Source of the DNA: Melioribacter sp.
Lineage (GTDB): Bacteria; Bacteroidota; Ignavibacteria; Ignavibacteriales; Melioribacteraceae
NCBI GenBank assembly: GCA_003155655.1
Contig: PMDS01000037.1
Coordinates: 1 to 64,000 of the forward strand
Direction of reading: 5' to 3'
Length of the DNA: 64,000 nucleotides
The translations under genes were made by a program, and so were the position numbers. Below are positions 35,081 through 44,527 of the stretch, in pieces. Positions within the stretch are counted from its first letter, which is position 1. Each line of letters opens with the position of its first letter. Under the pieces are notes generated by a model. The model saw nothing but the letters and a program-made list of their open reading frames with translations. It had not been told where the DNA came from and made no database searches.

Positions 35081-36538
35081 ATGTTTGAACAAACCTTTAA
35101 AAACATTGACGATATACTGTTCAAAGATGCTGGGTGCTCCAACGAACTTGATTATGTTGAACAAACTTCATGGATTTTATTTTTAAAATATTTAAATGAT
35201 TTAGAGCAAGAAAGAAAAACAAAAGCTGAGCTTGTAGGAAAGGATTACGAGTATTTAATTGATAGGCAATACAGATGGGATGTTTGGGCTGCGCCAAGAA
35301 CTAAAGATGGAAAGATAGATCAGAACAAAGCACTAACTGGAGACGACCTAAAAGACTTTGTCGATCTAAAACTAATTCCCTACCTAAAGAAATTTAAAGC
35401 GTCTGCATCCTCTCCAAATACAATTGAATATAAAATTGGTGAAATATTCAATGAACTGAAAAATAAAATACAAAGCGGTTATACTTTAAGAGGAGTCATT
35501 GACTTAGTCGATCAATTGCGTTTTCAGAGCCATGCTGAAAAACATGAGATGAGTCACCTTTATGAAGATAAAATTAAAAACATGGGTAATGCTGGTCGAA
35601 ACGGTGGTGAATATTATACTCCCAGACCATTAATTAAAACTATTGTAAAAGTTGTAGCGCCTAAATTAGGTGAAACTATTTACGATGGTGCTGTCGGTTC
35701 TGCCGGATTTTTATGCGAATCCTTTGAATATCTTAAAGAGCATAATAAAAATCGGTCTACCTCGCAGGATAAAATACTACAAACCAAAACTTTTTACGGC
35801 AAAGAGAAGAAATCGCTGGCTTATATTATCGGTACTATGAATATGATTCTGCATGGAGTTGAGGCTCCAAATATTTTGCACACAAATACCTTAAGCGAAA
35901 ACCTTGCAGATATACAAGAGAAAGACCGTTACGATATTGTATTAGCCAATCCACCGTTTGGAGGCAAGGAACGAAGCGAAGTTCAGCAAAACTTTCCAAT
36001 TAAGACTGGTGAAACCGCTTTTCTATTTTTACAGCATTTTATTAAGATTATGAGAGCGGGAGGTAGAGGAGGCGTCATAATTAAAAATACTTTCTTGAGT
36101 AATTCAGACAATGCCTCTGTCAGTCTGCGTAAACTACTGCTCGAGAACTGTAATTTGCATACTGTACTGGATCTACCAGGCGGAACGTTCCAAGGCGCTG
36201 GAGTAAAGACAGTCATATTGTTTTTTGAGAAAGGAAGACCTACAAGTAAGATTTGGTATTACCAGTTGAATCTGGATAGAAACTTAGGAAAAACTAACCC
36301 GCTTAATGAAAATGATCTGGCAGAGTTTGTAAAACTCCAAGCTTCAAAAGTTGATAGTGAAAACAGTTGGACTGTTAAAATTGCTGACATTGATAAAACT
36401 ACTTTTGATCTAGGTGTTAAGAATCCAAATAAAAAAGAAGAAATAAAACTTCGTGAACCGAATAAAATTATTGAAGAAATGAAAGCATTGGATGAAGAGA
36501 GTGTGAAAATTCTGAATTCAATTATGGAAATCTTATGA
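35081..36538 (+). CDS. hsdM: Type I restriction-modification methyltransferase subunit HsdM
   Basis: 485 residues. N-terminal HsdM helical domain (about 1-145), then an adenine-N6 methyltransferase: AdoMet site DGAVGSAGFL at about 206-215, catalytic NPPF in LANPPFGGKE at about 289-298, and a GGEYYTPRPLIK stretch just before. It methylates the recognition site and, with HsdS and HsdR, restricts foreign DNA. GGGAG lies upstream of the ATG. The stop overlaps the hsdS start by four bases (ATGA). Confidence 0.96.
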   Translation: MFEQTFKNIDDILFKDAGCSNELDYVEQTSWILFLKYLNDLEQERKTKAELVGKDYEYLIDRQYRWDVWAAPRTKDGKIDQNKALTGDDLKDFVDLKLIPYLKKFKASASSPNTIEYKIGEIFNELKNKIQSGYTLRGVIDLVDQLRFQSHAEKHEMSHLYEDKIKNMGNAGRNGGEYYTPRPLIKTIVKVVAPKLGETIYDGAVGSAGFLCESFEYLKEHNKNRSTSQDKILQTKTFYGKEKKSLAYIIGTMNMILHGVEAPNILHTNTLSENLADIQEKDRYDIVLANPPFGGKERSEVQQNFPIKTGETAFLFLQHFIKIMRAGGRGGVIIKNTFLSNSDNASVSLRKLLLENCNLHTVLDLPGGTFQGAGVKTVILFFEKGRPTSKIWYYQLNLDRNLGKTNPLNENDLAEFVKLQASKVDSENSWTVKIADIDKTTFDLGVKNPNKKEEIKLREPNKIIEEMKALDEESVKILNSIMEIL

Positions 36539-37770
36539 AACTTGGGTGGGAAATAAAAAAGTTGGGGGAAGTCTGTAGAGTCGAAAGAGGAAGTTCTCCA
36601 AGACCGATTGAAAAATATGTAACTAATTCCGAAGATGGTGTAAACTGGATTAAGATTGGTGATACTAAAAATGTAGATAAATATATTTATACTACAAAAG
36701 AAAAAATAACTAAAGAGGGTGCATTAAAATCAAGATTTGTTACCGAAGGCGACTTTATTTTATCTAATTCAATGTCATTTGGTAGACCATATATCATGAA
36801 AACATCTGGGTACATACATGATGGTTGGCACTTATTAAAACTTCAAGAAAATATAGACAATAATTTTTTCTTTTATTTATTAAGCTCCCCCATAGTCCAA
36901 GAACAATTTACGACACTGGCAAGTGGAGCTATTGTTAAAAATATAAGTAGTGATCTTGTAAAAAAAGCTATTTTACCCATTCCGCCATTAGCCGTGCAAA
37001 AACGAATTGTCACCGTATTAGATGAAGCATTTAAGGCAATCGATAAAGTTAAAAACTATACTGAAAAGAATTTGCAGAATGCAAAAGAACTATTTGAAAG
37101 TTATCTACAATCGGTGTTTACTAATCGTGGTGACGGTTGGGAAGAAAAGAAATTAATAGATATTTGTGTATTCAAACCACAGAAAAAAGAAGCAAGAGAT
37201 AAATTAAGAGAAACAGATAATGTTACCTTTTTGCCAATGCAAGATTTAGGAATTTTGAATAAAACAATAGTTGGAGTTAAAGAAAAAAAAATGAAAGTTG
37301 TTATTAGTAGTTATACATATTTTGCTAATGAAGATGTTTTATTAGCAAAAATTACTCCTTGTTTCGAAAATGGTAAAATTGGAATTGCACGTAATCTTAA
37401 AAATGGAATTGGTTTTGGTTCAAGCGAATTCATCGTTTTACGATCACTAGGGAATGTAATATCTGATTATTTGTATTATTTCCTTTCGCGTAATCAATTT
37501 CGAGAAGAAGGAAAGAAGTTAATGAGCGGAGCTGTAGGTCACAAAAGGGTATCAAAGGAATGGATTGAAAATTATAGTATTCCATTTCCTAATTCAACAA
37601 AAACGCAACAAATTTTTGTTCAAAAACTTGATGCTCTCTCAGATGAAACGATAAAACTCGAATCAATTTATCTACAAAAACTAAAAGATCTAGAAGAATT
37701 AAAGAAAAGTATTTTACAAAAGGCATTTAATGGTGAATTTAATATTTCTAAAGAGATGGAAAAAGTATGA
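36535..37770 (+). CDS. hsdS: Type I restriction specificity subunit HsdS
   Basis: 411 residues with two target-recognition domains (about 1-145 and 200-345), each followed by a conserved coiled-coil helix: IPIPPLAVQKRIVTVLDEAF at about 148-167, and IPFPNSTKTQQIFVQKLDAL at about 347-366. This two-TRD layout reads a bipartite DNA site. It overlaps hsdM by four bases and the next gene by four bases. The target sequence cannot be predicted. AT content is higher than in hsdM, as usual for fast-changing TRDs. Confidence 0.95.
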   Translation: MKLGWEIKKLGEVCRVERGSSPRPIEKYVTNSEDGVNWIKIGDTKNVDKYIYTTKEKITKEGALKSRFVTEGDFILSNSMSFGRPYIMKTSGYIHDGWHLLKLQENIDNNFFFYLLSSPIVQEQFTTLASGAIVKNISSDLVKKAILPIPPLAVQKRIVTVLDEAFKAIDKVKNYTEKNLQNAKELFESYLQSVFTNRGDGWEEKKLIDICVFKPQKKEARDKLRETDNVTFLPMQDLGILNKTIVGVKEKKMKVVISSYTYFANEDVLLAKITPCFENGKIGIARNLKNGIGFGSSEFIVLRSLGNVISDYLYYFLSRNQFREEGKKLMSGAVGHKRVSKEWIENYSIPFPNSTKTQQIFVQKLDALSDETIKLESIYLQKLKDLEELKKSILQKAFNGEFNISKEMEKV

Positions 37771-38252
37771 ATGGTGAATTAGATTACAAAAACTTCAGAC
37801 ATTCAGCAGCTTTTGGAAAGCGCATTGAATATTATGTAATTGGATTAATGTTAAAAGAAGGGTTAGATGTTTTTCTGCCAATGGTGGATGATGATGCAAT
37901 AGATGCGGTTATTAAAAAACCAGATGGTTCTTTTGTAGAGGTACAGATTAAAGCACGTTCTAAGTATGTAAAATTTGGATCAGCTGCATTATTTGCCGCT
38001 ATTCCGCATGAGTACAGAAAAAATTATTGGTTTGTATTTTATTCTGAACGGATGGATAAGATGTGGATACTTTCATCAAGAGAATTTATTGAAAAATCAG
38101 TTCAAAACAAGACTGGGGAACATAAAGGGATACATTCCATATGGTTCAACGGCAAAAATACTAGGGAAAAAACTGAACATGTTAAACCACAATTTGAAAA
38201 ATATTTAGTAAAAAATTTTAACAGAATACTTAATGAGAATCCAGATAAATAA
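37767..38252 (+). CDS. PD-(D/E)XK-like accessory protein inside the type I RM operon
   Basis: 161 residues. Start overlaps hsdS by four bases; hsdR follows eight bases later, so it is a member of the operon. It looks like a DUF4365-type nuclease fold: conserved Glu/Lys helix near the N terminus (GKRIEYYVIGLML), DDDAIDAVI with Asp46, and VEVQIKAR with Gln60 and Lys62, the D...QxK version of the PD-(D/E)XK active site. Later WFVFYSERMDKMWILSS also suits that family. HsdR has its own nuclease domain, so this would be a second one. Whether it is active is unknown. Confidence 0.7.
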   Translation: MNGELDYKNFRHSAAFGKRIEYYVIGLMLKEGLDVFLPMVDDDAIDAVIKKPDGSFVEVQIKARSKYVKFGSAALFAAIPHEYRKNYWFVFYSERMDKMWILSSREFIEKSVQNKTGEHKGIHSIWFNGKNTREKTEHVKPQFEKYLVKNFNRILNENPDK

Positions 38253-38260
38253 GAATAAAT

Positions 38261-40642
38261 ATGAATGAAGCTGAAACCAGGGCAGAATTAATTGATCCCA
38301 AATTAGCAGATAACGGTTGGGACAGCAAAAAAAATCCCGAAATAAAAATTCATAGGGAATTTCCAATTACTGATGGTAAAATAAAAACCAGCGGCGGCAG
38401 AGAAAAAGCTCTTAAGGCTGATTATGTGCTGGCATATAAGAACCGTAAGCTTGCAGTTGTGGAAGCTAAAAGTAATGAGCAGGAAGTTGCGGAAGGTGTA
38501 GCTCAGGCAAAAGATTATGCTACCAGGCTGAAGCTCGATCATACTTATGCTGCTAATGGAATAGAGATTTACTATATCAATATGGATAAAGCCACTGAAG
38601 GGCTGGTAAATGATTTCCATACCCCTGATAATTTATGGGAACAATCTCTTAAACAATTAAATGAATGGCAAAGCAAATTTGATACCGTTCCGTTTGAAAC
38701 TAAAGGCGGTTCAATGGGTGGAAGATTTTACCAGGATATTGCGGTTGAAAAAGCAATGGATGCTATTGCCAATAAAAAGAATAGAATTCTTTTAACATTG
38801 GCAACCGGTACTGGTAAAACCTTTATAGCATTTCAAATTGTATGGAAGCTTTTCCATGCAAGATGGAATCTAAATTACGATGGTAAGAGAAGGCCGCGCA
38901 TTTTATTCCTGGCAGATAGAAATATACTGGCGGATCAGGCATTTAATGTTTTTTCATCTTTCCCGGAAGATGCGCTGGTTAGAATTAAACCCAATGAAAT
39001 CCGCAAAAAAGGTTCGGTTCCGACAAACGGTTCTATTTTCTTTACAATCTTTCAGACATTTATGTGTGGTCCAAATGATACACCATATTTCGGCCAATAT
39101 TCAAAAGACTTCTTTGATTTTATCATAATTGATGAATGTCATCGTGGCGGTGCAAATGATGAAAGTACCTGGCGGAGTATTTTAGAATATTTTTCACCCG
39201 CAGTACAAATAGGTTTAACAGCCACGCCAAAGAGAACTGAAAACGTAGATACATACAGATATTTTGGAGAGCCGGTTTATATTTATTCTCTCAAGGAAGG
39301 AATAAATGACGGCTTCCTTACGCCATTTAAGGTAAAGAGAATTAAAACTACTCTTGATCAATATAAATACGAATCAGATGATAAAATTATTGAAGGAGAA
39401 ATAGAAGTCGGTAAGATTTATGTAGAAAGTGACTTCAATAAAATAATTCAAATAAAAGTCAGAGAAGAAAAACGTATAAAAGTCCTGATGGAAATGATAA
39501 GCCCCAATGAGAAGACTCTAGTCTTCTGTGCTACTCAAGATCATGCCGCTGCAATAAGGGATTTAATTAACCAGAATAAAAAGAGCAATGACCCAAATTA
39601 TTGTCATAGAGTAACGGCAAATGACGGTGAGTTGGGAGAGCAACATTTAAGGGAATTTCAAGACAATGAAAAAATGATACCCACCGTATTAACCACCTCA
39701 CAAAAGTTATCTACGGGTGTTGATGCCAGAAATATAAGGAACATAGTTTTATTGCGCCCTATTAATAGCATGGTAGAATTTAAACAAATAATAGGAAGAG
39801 GTACCAGGTTATTTGACGGTAAAAACTATTTTACAATTTATGATTTTGTTAATGCGAGCGCTAAATTTAAAGATCCTGAGTGGGATGGAGAACCGGAAGA
39901 ACCAGAGCCATGTGACAGATGCGATAAATATCCGTGTGAGTGTTTAATTGAACCGCCAAAACCTTGTCCGGTATGCGGAAAAATTCCTTGCGAATGTGTA
40001 AAAGAACCTCCTGGACTATGCCCTAAATGCGGGAAATGGCCATGTGTTTGTAAAAAGATGGTAAAAGTAAAATTACGTGATGGGAAAGAATTGGAAATTG
40101 TGCATACTGTTGACTCCACATTTTGGGGCCCAAATGGTGAACAATTAACGGCTCAGGAATTCTTAAATCATTTATACGGAAAACTTCCGGAATTCTTTAA
40201 AAACGAAGCTGAGCTAAGGTCTATTTGGGCTAATCCAATTACTAGAAAAACATTATTAGATAAATTAGAAGATGCTGGCTTCGGAAAGGATATACTCTTA
40301 CAGTTACAGAAGCTTATCGACGCCGAGAATAGTGATTTATTTGATGTACTTGAATTCATTTCCTATTCAATTCCGCCAATTAGTAGAGAAGCTAGAGTTG
40401 CTGCAGCACAGAAAAACATCTTTGCCCCTTTAAGTAATGAACAAAAAGAATTTCTTGATTTCGTTCTCTCAAGATATATTGAAACTGGTGTAGAAGAACT
40501 TGAGCAGGATAAATTGCCCAACTTACTTGAGTTAAAATATCATTCCATTAGTGATGCTACCGAAAAACTAGGTGCGGCAATTGGAATCAAAGAATTATTT
40601 ATTGGATTTCAGGAATATCTTTATAGATTAAATATAGCTTAG
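38261..40642 (+). CDS. hsdR: Type I restriction endonuclease subunit HsdR (EcoEI/EcoR124-like)
   Basis: 793 residues. N-terminal nuclease domain with Asp54 (KADYVLAY) and Glu68-Ala-Lys70 (VVEAKS). Superfamily 2 translocase with Walker A ATGTGKT (about 182-188), DECH box (IIIDECHRGG, about 289-298), motif III GLTATPKRT and motif VI QIIGRGTRLF. Residues about 550-597 form three tandem cysteine clusters (PCDRCDKYPCEC, PCPVCGKIPCEC, LCPKCGKWPCVC), likely zinc sites. The C-terminal domain (EcoEI_R_C) runs from about 625 to 793. Last gene of the RM operon; a MITE-like hairpin begins 26 bases after its stop. Confidence 0.95.
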   Translation: MNEAETRAELIDPKLADNGWDSKKNPEIKIHREFPITDGKIKTSGGREKALKADYVLAYKNRKLAVVEAKSNEQEVAEGVAQAKDYATRLKLDHTYAANGIEIYYINMDKATEGLVNDFHTPDNLWEQSLKQLNEWQSKFDTVPFETKGGSMGGRFYQDIAVEKAMDAIANKKNRILLTLATGTGKTFIAFQIVWKLFHARWNLNYDGKRRPRILFLADRNILADQAFNVFSSFPEDALVRIKPNEIRKKGSVPTNGSIFFTIFQTFMCGPNDTPYFGQYSKDFFDFIIIDECHRGGANDESTWRSILEYFSPAVQIGLTATPKRTENVDTYRYFGEPVYIYSLKEGINDGFLTPFKVKRIKTTLDQYKYESDDKIIEGEIEVGKIYVESDFNKIIQIKVREEKRIKVLMEMISPNEKTLVFCATQDHAAAIRDLINQNKKSNDPNYCHRVTANDGELGEQHLREFQDNEKMIPTVLTTSQKLSTGVDARNIRNIVLLRPINSMVEFKQIIGRGTRLFDGKNYFTIYDFVNASAKFKDPEWDGEPEEPEPCDRCDKYPCECLIEPPKPCPVCGKIPCECVKEPPGLCPKCGKWPCVCKKMVKVKLRDGKELEIVHTVDSTFWGPNGEQLTAQEFLNHLYGKLPEFFKNEAELRSIWANPITRKTLLDKLEDAGFGKDILLQLQKLIDAENSDLFDVLEFISYSIPPISREARVAAAQKNIFAPLSNEQKEFLDFVLSRYIETGVEELEQDKLPNLLELKYHSISDATEKLGAAIGIKELFIGFQEYLYRLNIA

Positions 40643-40667
40643 AAGGATATTTTCTTGGTGTAAAGGA

Positions 40668-40794
40668 CCATGAGTCTGTCCGAATACTAGCTTTTTGAAA
40701 AATTCGGTTTCGTTTTTGAAGTAAAATCAAAACTTTTTTTGAAAAAATTGCTCAAAATCGAAGTTCTCTGACAGAATCCCACTCCTTGGCAGAA
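40668..40794. mobile_element. MITE-like hairpin, family B copy 1
   Basis: About 127 bases beginning CCATGAGTCTGTCCGAATAC and ending CCTTGGCAGAA. Inverted halves pair TCTGTCCGA... with ...TCTGACAGA around a TTCGTTTTT/AAAATCAAAAC core shared with the hairpin at 28910-29031. A nearly identical copy in the same orientation is at 42607-42731. Confidence 0.65.
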
Positions 40795-40859
40795 CACTTT
40801 ATCACAATCAAGGCTTGGTTTTAACAGCCGTTTAATTACTCCGCATTTTAAACTCGTTA

Positions 40860-41432
40860 CTACTCTAATTCATCAAAATTATCGTTGAAATATTTTTCAT
40901 AATCTTTTTTGCAATTACTAGGGAGGTCATTTTCCTTTTTCCATCTGCAAATAATATTCTTAACATCTTCAATCCCTATATCTCTGTTTAAATGAAGTTT
41001 CTTTAATAATTGAATAGTATTATACTTTTTAATTTTAAATATATTCGCAAGGTGTAACATATCTTTGTCATCGGTCACTATCCCAATTTCAAAAACATGA
41101 GCAATTGCTAAACTATGTATATCATAATACTGTGTAGAAAAATTTTTCTCTTTTTTTACCGAATGAATAATATCATAAGCAATTTTTATATCTTCTTTCT
41201 TTTTCTTTGGAATGGTAATTATTCCAACTTTTCTGTTTTCAACAAACTGTTCTTCATAAACCCAGTCAAATTTTACCATTAATCTTTTACTTTTCCTGTA
41301 TTCATCTTCCAGTTCCTTGACAATGTATAGCCTGTAAGTATTACTAAAAATGGGTTTATTTAAAAATGGATGGATGTATCTGGCAAGTCTAAAATAACTG
41401 TTGCTATCAATTAATATTGGTTTCTGTGGCAA
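40860..41432 (-). CDS. PIN-like (DUF4411-type) protein, putative toxin
   Basis: 190 residues opening with an ILIDSNSYFRLARY strand, where Asp9 matches the first acidic residue of PIN ribonucleases; further candidates are the glutamates in VKELEDEYRK and the aspartates of VTDDKDM. DUF4411 proteins typically follow an XRE/ImmA-IrrE gene, as here. The TTG start lies 26 bases inside the end of the upstream gene and directly after a stop in its own frame; no ATG is available. Probable toxin of a two-gene stability or defence module. Confidence 0.72.
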   Translation of the reverse strand: MPQKPILIDSNSYFRLARYIHPFLNKPIFSNTYRLYIVKELEDEYRKSKRLMVKFDWVYEEQFVENRKVGIITIPKKKKEDIKIAYDIIHSVKKEKNFSTQYYDIHSLAIAHVFEIGIVTDDKDMLHLANIFKIKKYNTIQLLKKLHLNRDIGIEDVKNIICRWKKENDLPSNCKKDYEKYFNDNFDELE

Positions 41433-42540
41433 TTAGGTACTCATAAATACTTCGTGCTTCTAATATCTGTATATCTAGTATTCTTTTCAAGTAATCTGGT
41501 GTAACTATTATTTCGTTTTTTGCTTTTTTTAATAATTCAAAAAATGGTGTGTTAAACACTTCTTCAACTTTATCAATATATTGTTTTGCCGTTGGGTTAT
41601 TATTAAGTGATATTGATTCAGCAAAAGTTTGCTGTTGCTTATTATAACTGCCTAGAATAGGCCCAATTTCAATGCCGCTAATTAATTTATTACTAGTGTT
41701 CTTCTTTAATTTAGAATGTATTGTATAGGGAGAAATCTGTCTTTCATTTGCAATCGATAATATTTTCTCTATTATTAGTCCCTCTTTATTATAATCTTTT
41801 ATTTCGTCAACAACTTTTATAGCTTCTTCATTTCCAAACAAAAATTCTTCCGCAAATGAATCAGCAAAACGTTCTGCGGTAGTTTCTACCAAAGTAGGAG
41901 CAATTATATGTCCTAATTCATGAATCATCCAGAATTTAAAATCATGAACTTTAGTATTTAAGTTTACATACACCCATGTGGTAGAACTCTTCGGTAAAAA
42001 GATGTGCAGTGCATTCTTATGTTTATTTTTTTCTCCCCACAATATCGGGATTAATATTGCCTTATAAGAATCAAAGATTTTTACAATATCACTAATGCTG
42101 ATGTTTTTCACATTGTTATCAATACTACTTTTAATTTCTTTCGTTACGCTACTTATATAATTCTCATCAATTTTAGGTTCAATTAAATATGGTGGGGATT
42201 TGAATTTTTCAAAAGGTAAATATTGAACAAGCTTTTCTAATCCTGTTCCAGTTATTTTTGCGGTTTCGATATGTTCTGGTTTAGTTATTGAGTGCGCTTT
42301 TACTCTAAATGCAACTCTGGGTTCTAATTTATTTTTTGGTTCTATAATAAGCTCATTATACTTTAATTTTAGCAGGGTAGCTAGCCTGAGCAACTTATCT
42401 GGTCTAGGAAATATTTCGTTTTTATACCATTGTGAAACACTTTCACGTGATACTTTAAGCTTTTTAGAAAGGTCGGCTTGGCTTAAACCAAGTTTTTCGG
42501 CTTGTCGTTTTATTTGAGAAATGTTTAATTTCTTTTTCAT
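41407..42540 (-). CDS. XRE-HTH plus ImmA/IrrE metallopeptidase protein, putative antitoxin/regulator
   Basis: 377 residues. Helix-turn-helix of the XRE type at about 8-60 (LGLSQADLSKKLKVSRESVS), then an ImmA/IrrE peptidase-like domain with HELGH at about 208-212 and ERFADSFAEEFLF following, the expected zinc-binding pattern HExxH...E. The C-terminal part (about 275-377) is helical. Such proteins often partner a PIN/DUF4411 protein, which is encoded next with a 26-base overlap. Likely negative regulator of its own operon: a duplicated 10-bp box overlaps its promoter (42549-42590). Confidence 0.85.
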   Translation of the reverse strand: MKKKLNISQIKRQAEKLGLSQADLSKKLKVSRESVSQWYKNEIFPRPDKLLRLATLLKLKYNELIIEPKNKLEPRVAFRVKAHSITKPEHIETAKITGTGLEKLVQYLPFEKFKSPPYLIEPKIDENYISSVTKEIKSSIDNNVKNISISDIVKIFDSYKAILIPILWGEKNKHKNALHIFLPKSSTTWVYVNLNTKVHDFKFWMIHELGHIIAPTLVETTAERFADSFAEEFLFGNEEAIKVVDEIKDYNKEGLIIEKILSIANERQISPYTIHSKLKKNTSNKLISGIEIGPILGSYNKQQQTFAESISLNNNPTAKQYIDKVEEVFNTPFFELLKKAKNEIIVTPDYLKRILDIQILEARSIYEYLIATETNIN

Positions 42541-42548
42541 TCAATACA

Positions 42549-42590
42549 AATATATATTCCGGAATTGTCTTTGTCAAGTTTTGTCAAGTT
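42549..42590 (-). promoter_or_regulatory. Promoter with tandem operator-like boxes for the XRE/PIN pair
   Basis: On the minus strand: TTGACA (42577-42572), a 17-base spacer and TATATT (42554-42549), an almost ideal sigma-70 type promoter, ending so near the ATG at 42540 that the transcript would be nearly leaderless. The 10-mer TTGTCAAGTT (plus strand) is repeated exactly in tandem at 42571-42580 and 42581-42590, so the second -35-like box is one helical turn upstream. A good place for XRE-protein autoregulation. Confidence 0.55.
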
Positions 42591-42606
42591 TGTGGGCAGT
42601 CAAAAA

Positions 42607-42731
42607 CCATGAATCTGTCCGAATACTAGCTTTTTGAAAAATTCGGTTTCGTTTTTAAAAGAAAATCAAAACTTTTTTAAAAAATTCCTCGAAATCGAAG
42701 TTCTCGGACAGACTCCCATTCCTTGACAGAA
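42607..42731. mobile_element. MITE-like hairpin, family B copy 2
   Basis: Same family and orientation as 40668-40794: begins CCATGAATCTGTCCGAATAC and ends CCTTGACAGAA. The two copies bracket the XRE/PIN pair (40860-42540). Confidence 0.65.
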
Positions 42732-42886
42732 TAAATTTTTTCAGTGCATGTTAAGCCTGCCTGCCGCAATTATAAACATTGGCAAGGTTGATCCGGTGAC
42801 TTTTACGGGATTCTTTTGCTACCTTTTCCCCGCCGAAGCGGGACAAGCTTAACGTAAGAAAAGGACAATTAACAATTTAATTTTTT

Positions 42887-43050
42887 AAAACTGATAAATC
42901 GGTTTGCGGAGTTTTGATTTGGTGCGTTTACCAACTGATAAATCAGTTGGTTAATGATAAAATATTTTTGATGGATGGTGAAATCTATCGCTCATCTCTC
43001 CACGCATAAAAAGAATTGCTTGTCCCGACGTCTTTTGTCGGGGCGCTTGC
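42887..43050. repeat. 165-bp hairpin-rich repeat, copy 1
   Basis: Contains three small palindromes: GATAAATCGG (with a degenerate left arm), CCAACTGATAAATCAGTTGG, and CCCGACGTCTTTTGTCGGG. It is almost identical, in the same orientation, to 44528-44691. It looks like a REP/RAYT-type or non-autonomous element; no transposase nearby. Confidence 0.65.
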
Positions 43051-43264
43051 CCGGCAATGTCTTTATGACGGGTTAAGAAATTTCGTGAAGAGAAGCGTGG
43101 TCATCGAGTTTACCTGCCGTAGGCATGGCAGAACGGATTTAAGTTCGGCTTCATTCGAATAATAAATTTTCTTGATAATGATGCAAAGGAAATATACTTT
43201 ACTTATAAGTTTTAGTCCTTTATGATAATAATCGGCGTCGAGCCGTGCTTCCTTAGGGAACTAG

Positions 43265-44002
43265 TCATAAAGGGCTAATTTTTTTTATATCAAATGTGTT
43301 CCTTTTATTGTAATAATTGTTAGGGTATTTATCGAAATCGTAAATATCCACAATCAAAGAAATTTTCTCTTTTACGAAATTAACATACCTCATATCGTTC
43401 TGGTTGTAAGCTCTTTGAACGGCCCAGAGCATATAATCAACAACCTGCAAACATGGTTCACCAACAGGCCGTTGAGGAAAAATTTTAATTTCCGTATCTA
43501 TTTTAATCTTCTTTTTTTCTTCGAATGAAAAGACAGCCGTCCGGATAGCTTCTTCAAAAGGTTGTTGTCTAACACGGTTACCGCGAACTGCAAAATAAAT
43601 TAAATTTTCATAAGCTGTATGAAGTTGATTTTGAAATAGTTTGGTAACAAGATCGTCATAAAACATATTAGGACGTTTATTATGGCGTTTTTTGAAAATA
43701 GACTCGTTTTTACGTGCTACAATAAATTCGGATTAAAATGGTAATTCTTTTATCAACTTAAATACTTTTTCGCGGACTTCAGCGCAATCATCCGTTCCAT
43801 GAAAAGCTATGAGAGATTTTTTAATAGATGGAATTGAAGCAAGATATTCATCCTTAGATAATTCAGACTGAAGATGCAGAATCCCTTTCCTTATAAGTTC
43901 CGGTGAATCTGTTTTGATAAAACCAAGTATTAGAATTTTAGAGCATCCTTCTTTACCAATAATATAATCACCATCTCGATTATAGAAATATGGATCGCCT
44001 GA
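43265..44002 (-). pseudogene. DUF3800-family gene, 5'-truncated and interrupted by a stop codon
   Basis: Reading on the minus strand from 44002: SGDPYFYNRDGDYIIGKEG... ends at a TAA (43737-43735), then continues in the same frame as SEFIVARKNESIFKKRH, MFYDDLVTKLFQN and the family ending GEPCLQVVDYMLWAVQRAY. DUF3800 proteins start with a conserved DESGDP; here the Asp-Glu part is lost where the frame joins repeat sequence (AGCTTCAAGCTATTAGC). So the gene carries two lesions: a lost N terminus and one nonsense codon. Often found in mobile or defence contexts; no function now. Confidence 0.75.
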
Positions 44003-44527
44003 TAGCTTCAAGCTATTAGCTATAAGATGCAAGAAAGAAAATGAAAGCCCGCCTGCGTTTGCACTTCGACGGGCAGGCACCGCGCCTAAAAAGAATTGCG
44101 TTTAAAAAATTTAGATGATATCAGGAATAAACCTTACGGAGAATGGTATAGTGCATCGAATAAATTATCTTTAAAAAAACTAAAGCCCAATTAAGGCTAG
44201 GTAAAAAGAGGCAAGCTCAATTTACACCCGGCACTGGGCCGACTTTTACCTTAACGAGCTGGTACAAAGATAATAGAGAACACCACATAAATCAATGAAA
44301 ATTTCCTGGCCATTAAAAGACCATTCTTTGACTATGTTTCCGTCTCCCCTAATTACATTTTCCGTGCTCCTCGTTGGTAAATCTCTTCAATATCATTAAC
44401 CAATTGCGTTTGCCCGCCTCCGTCAGCTGACGGATTGCTGGGTGGGTTTATCCATTGGCAATAGAGCTAATAAATAACCACGGCAACGGTTTCAACCGTT
44501 TATAATATTAAACAAATTAAAGCTTGT

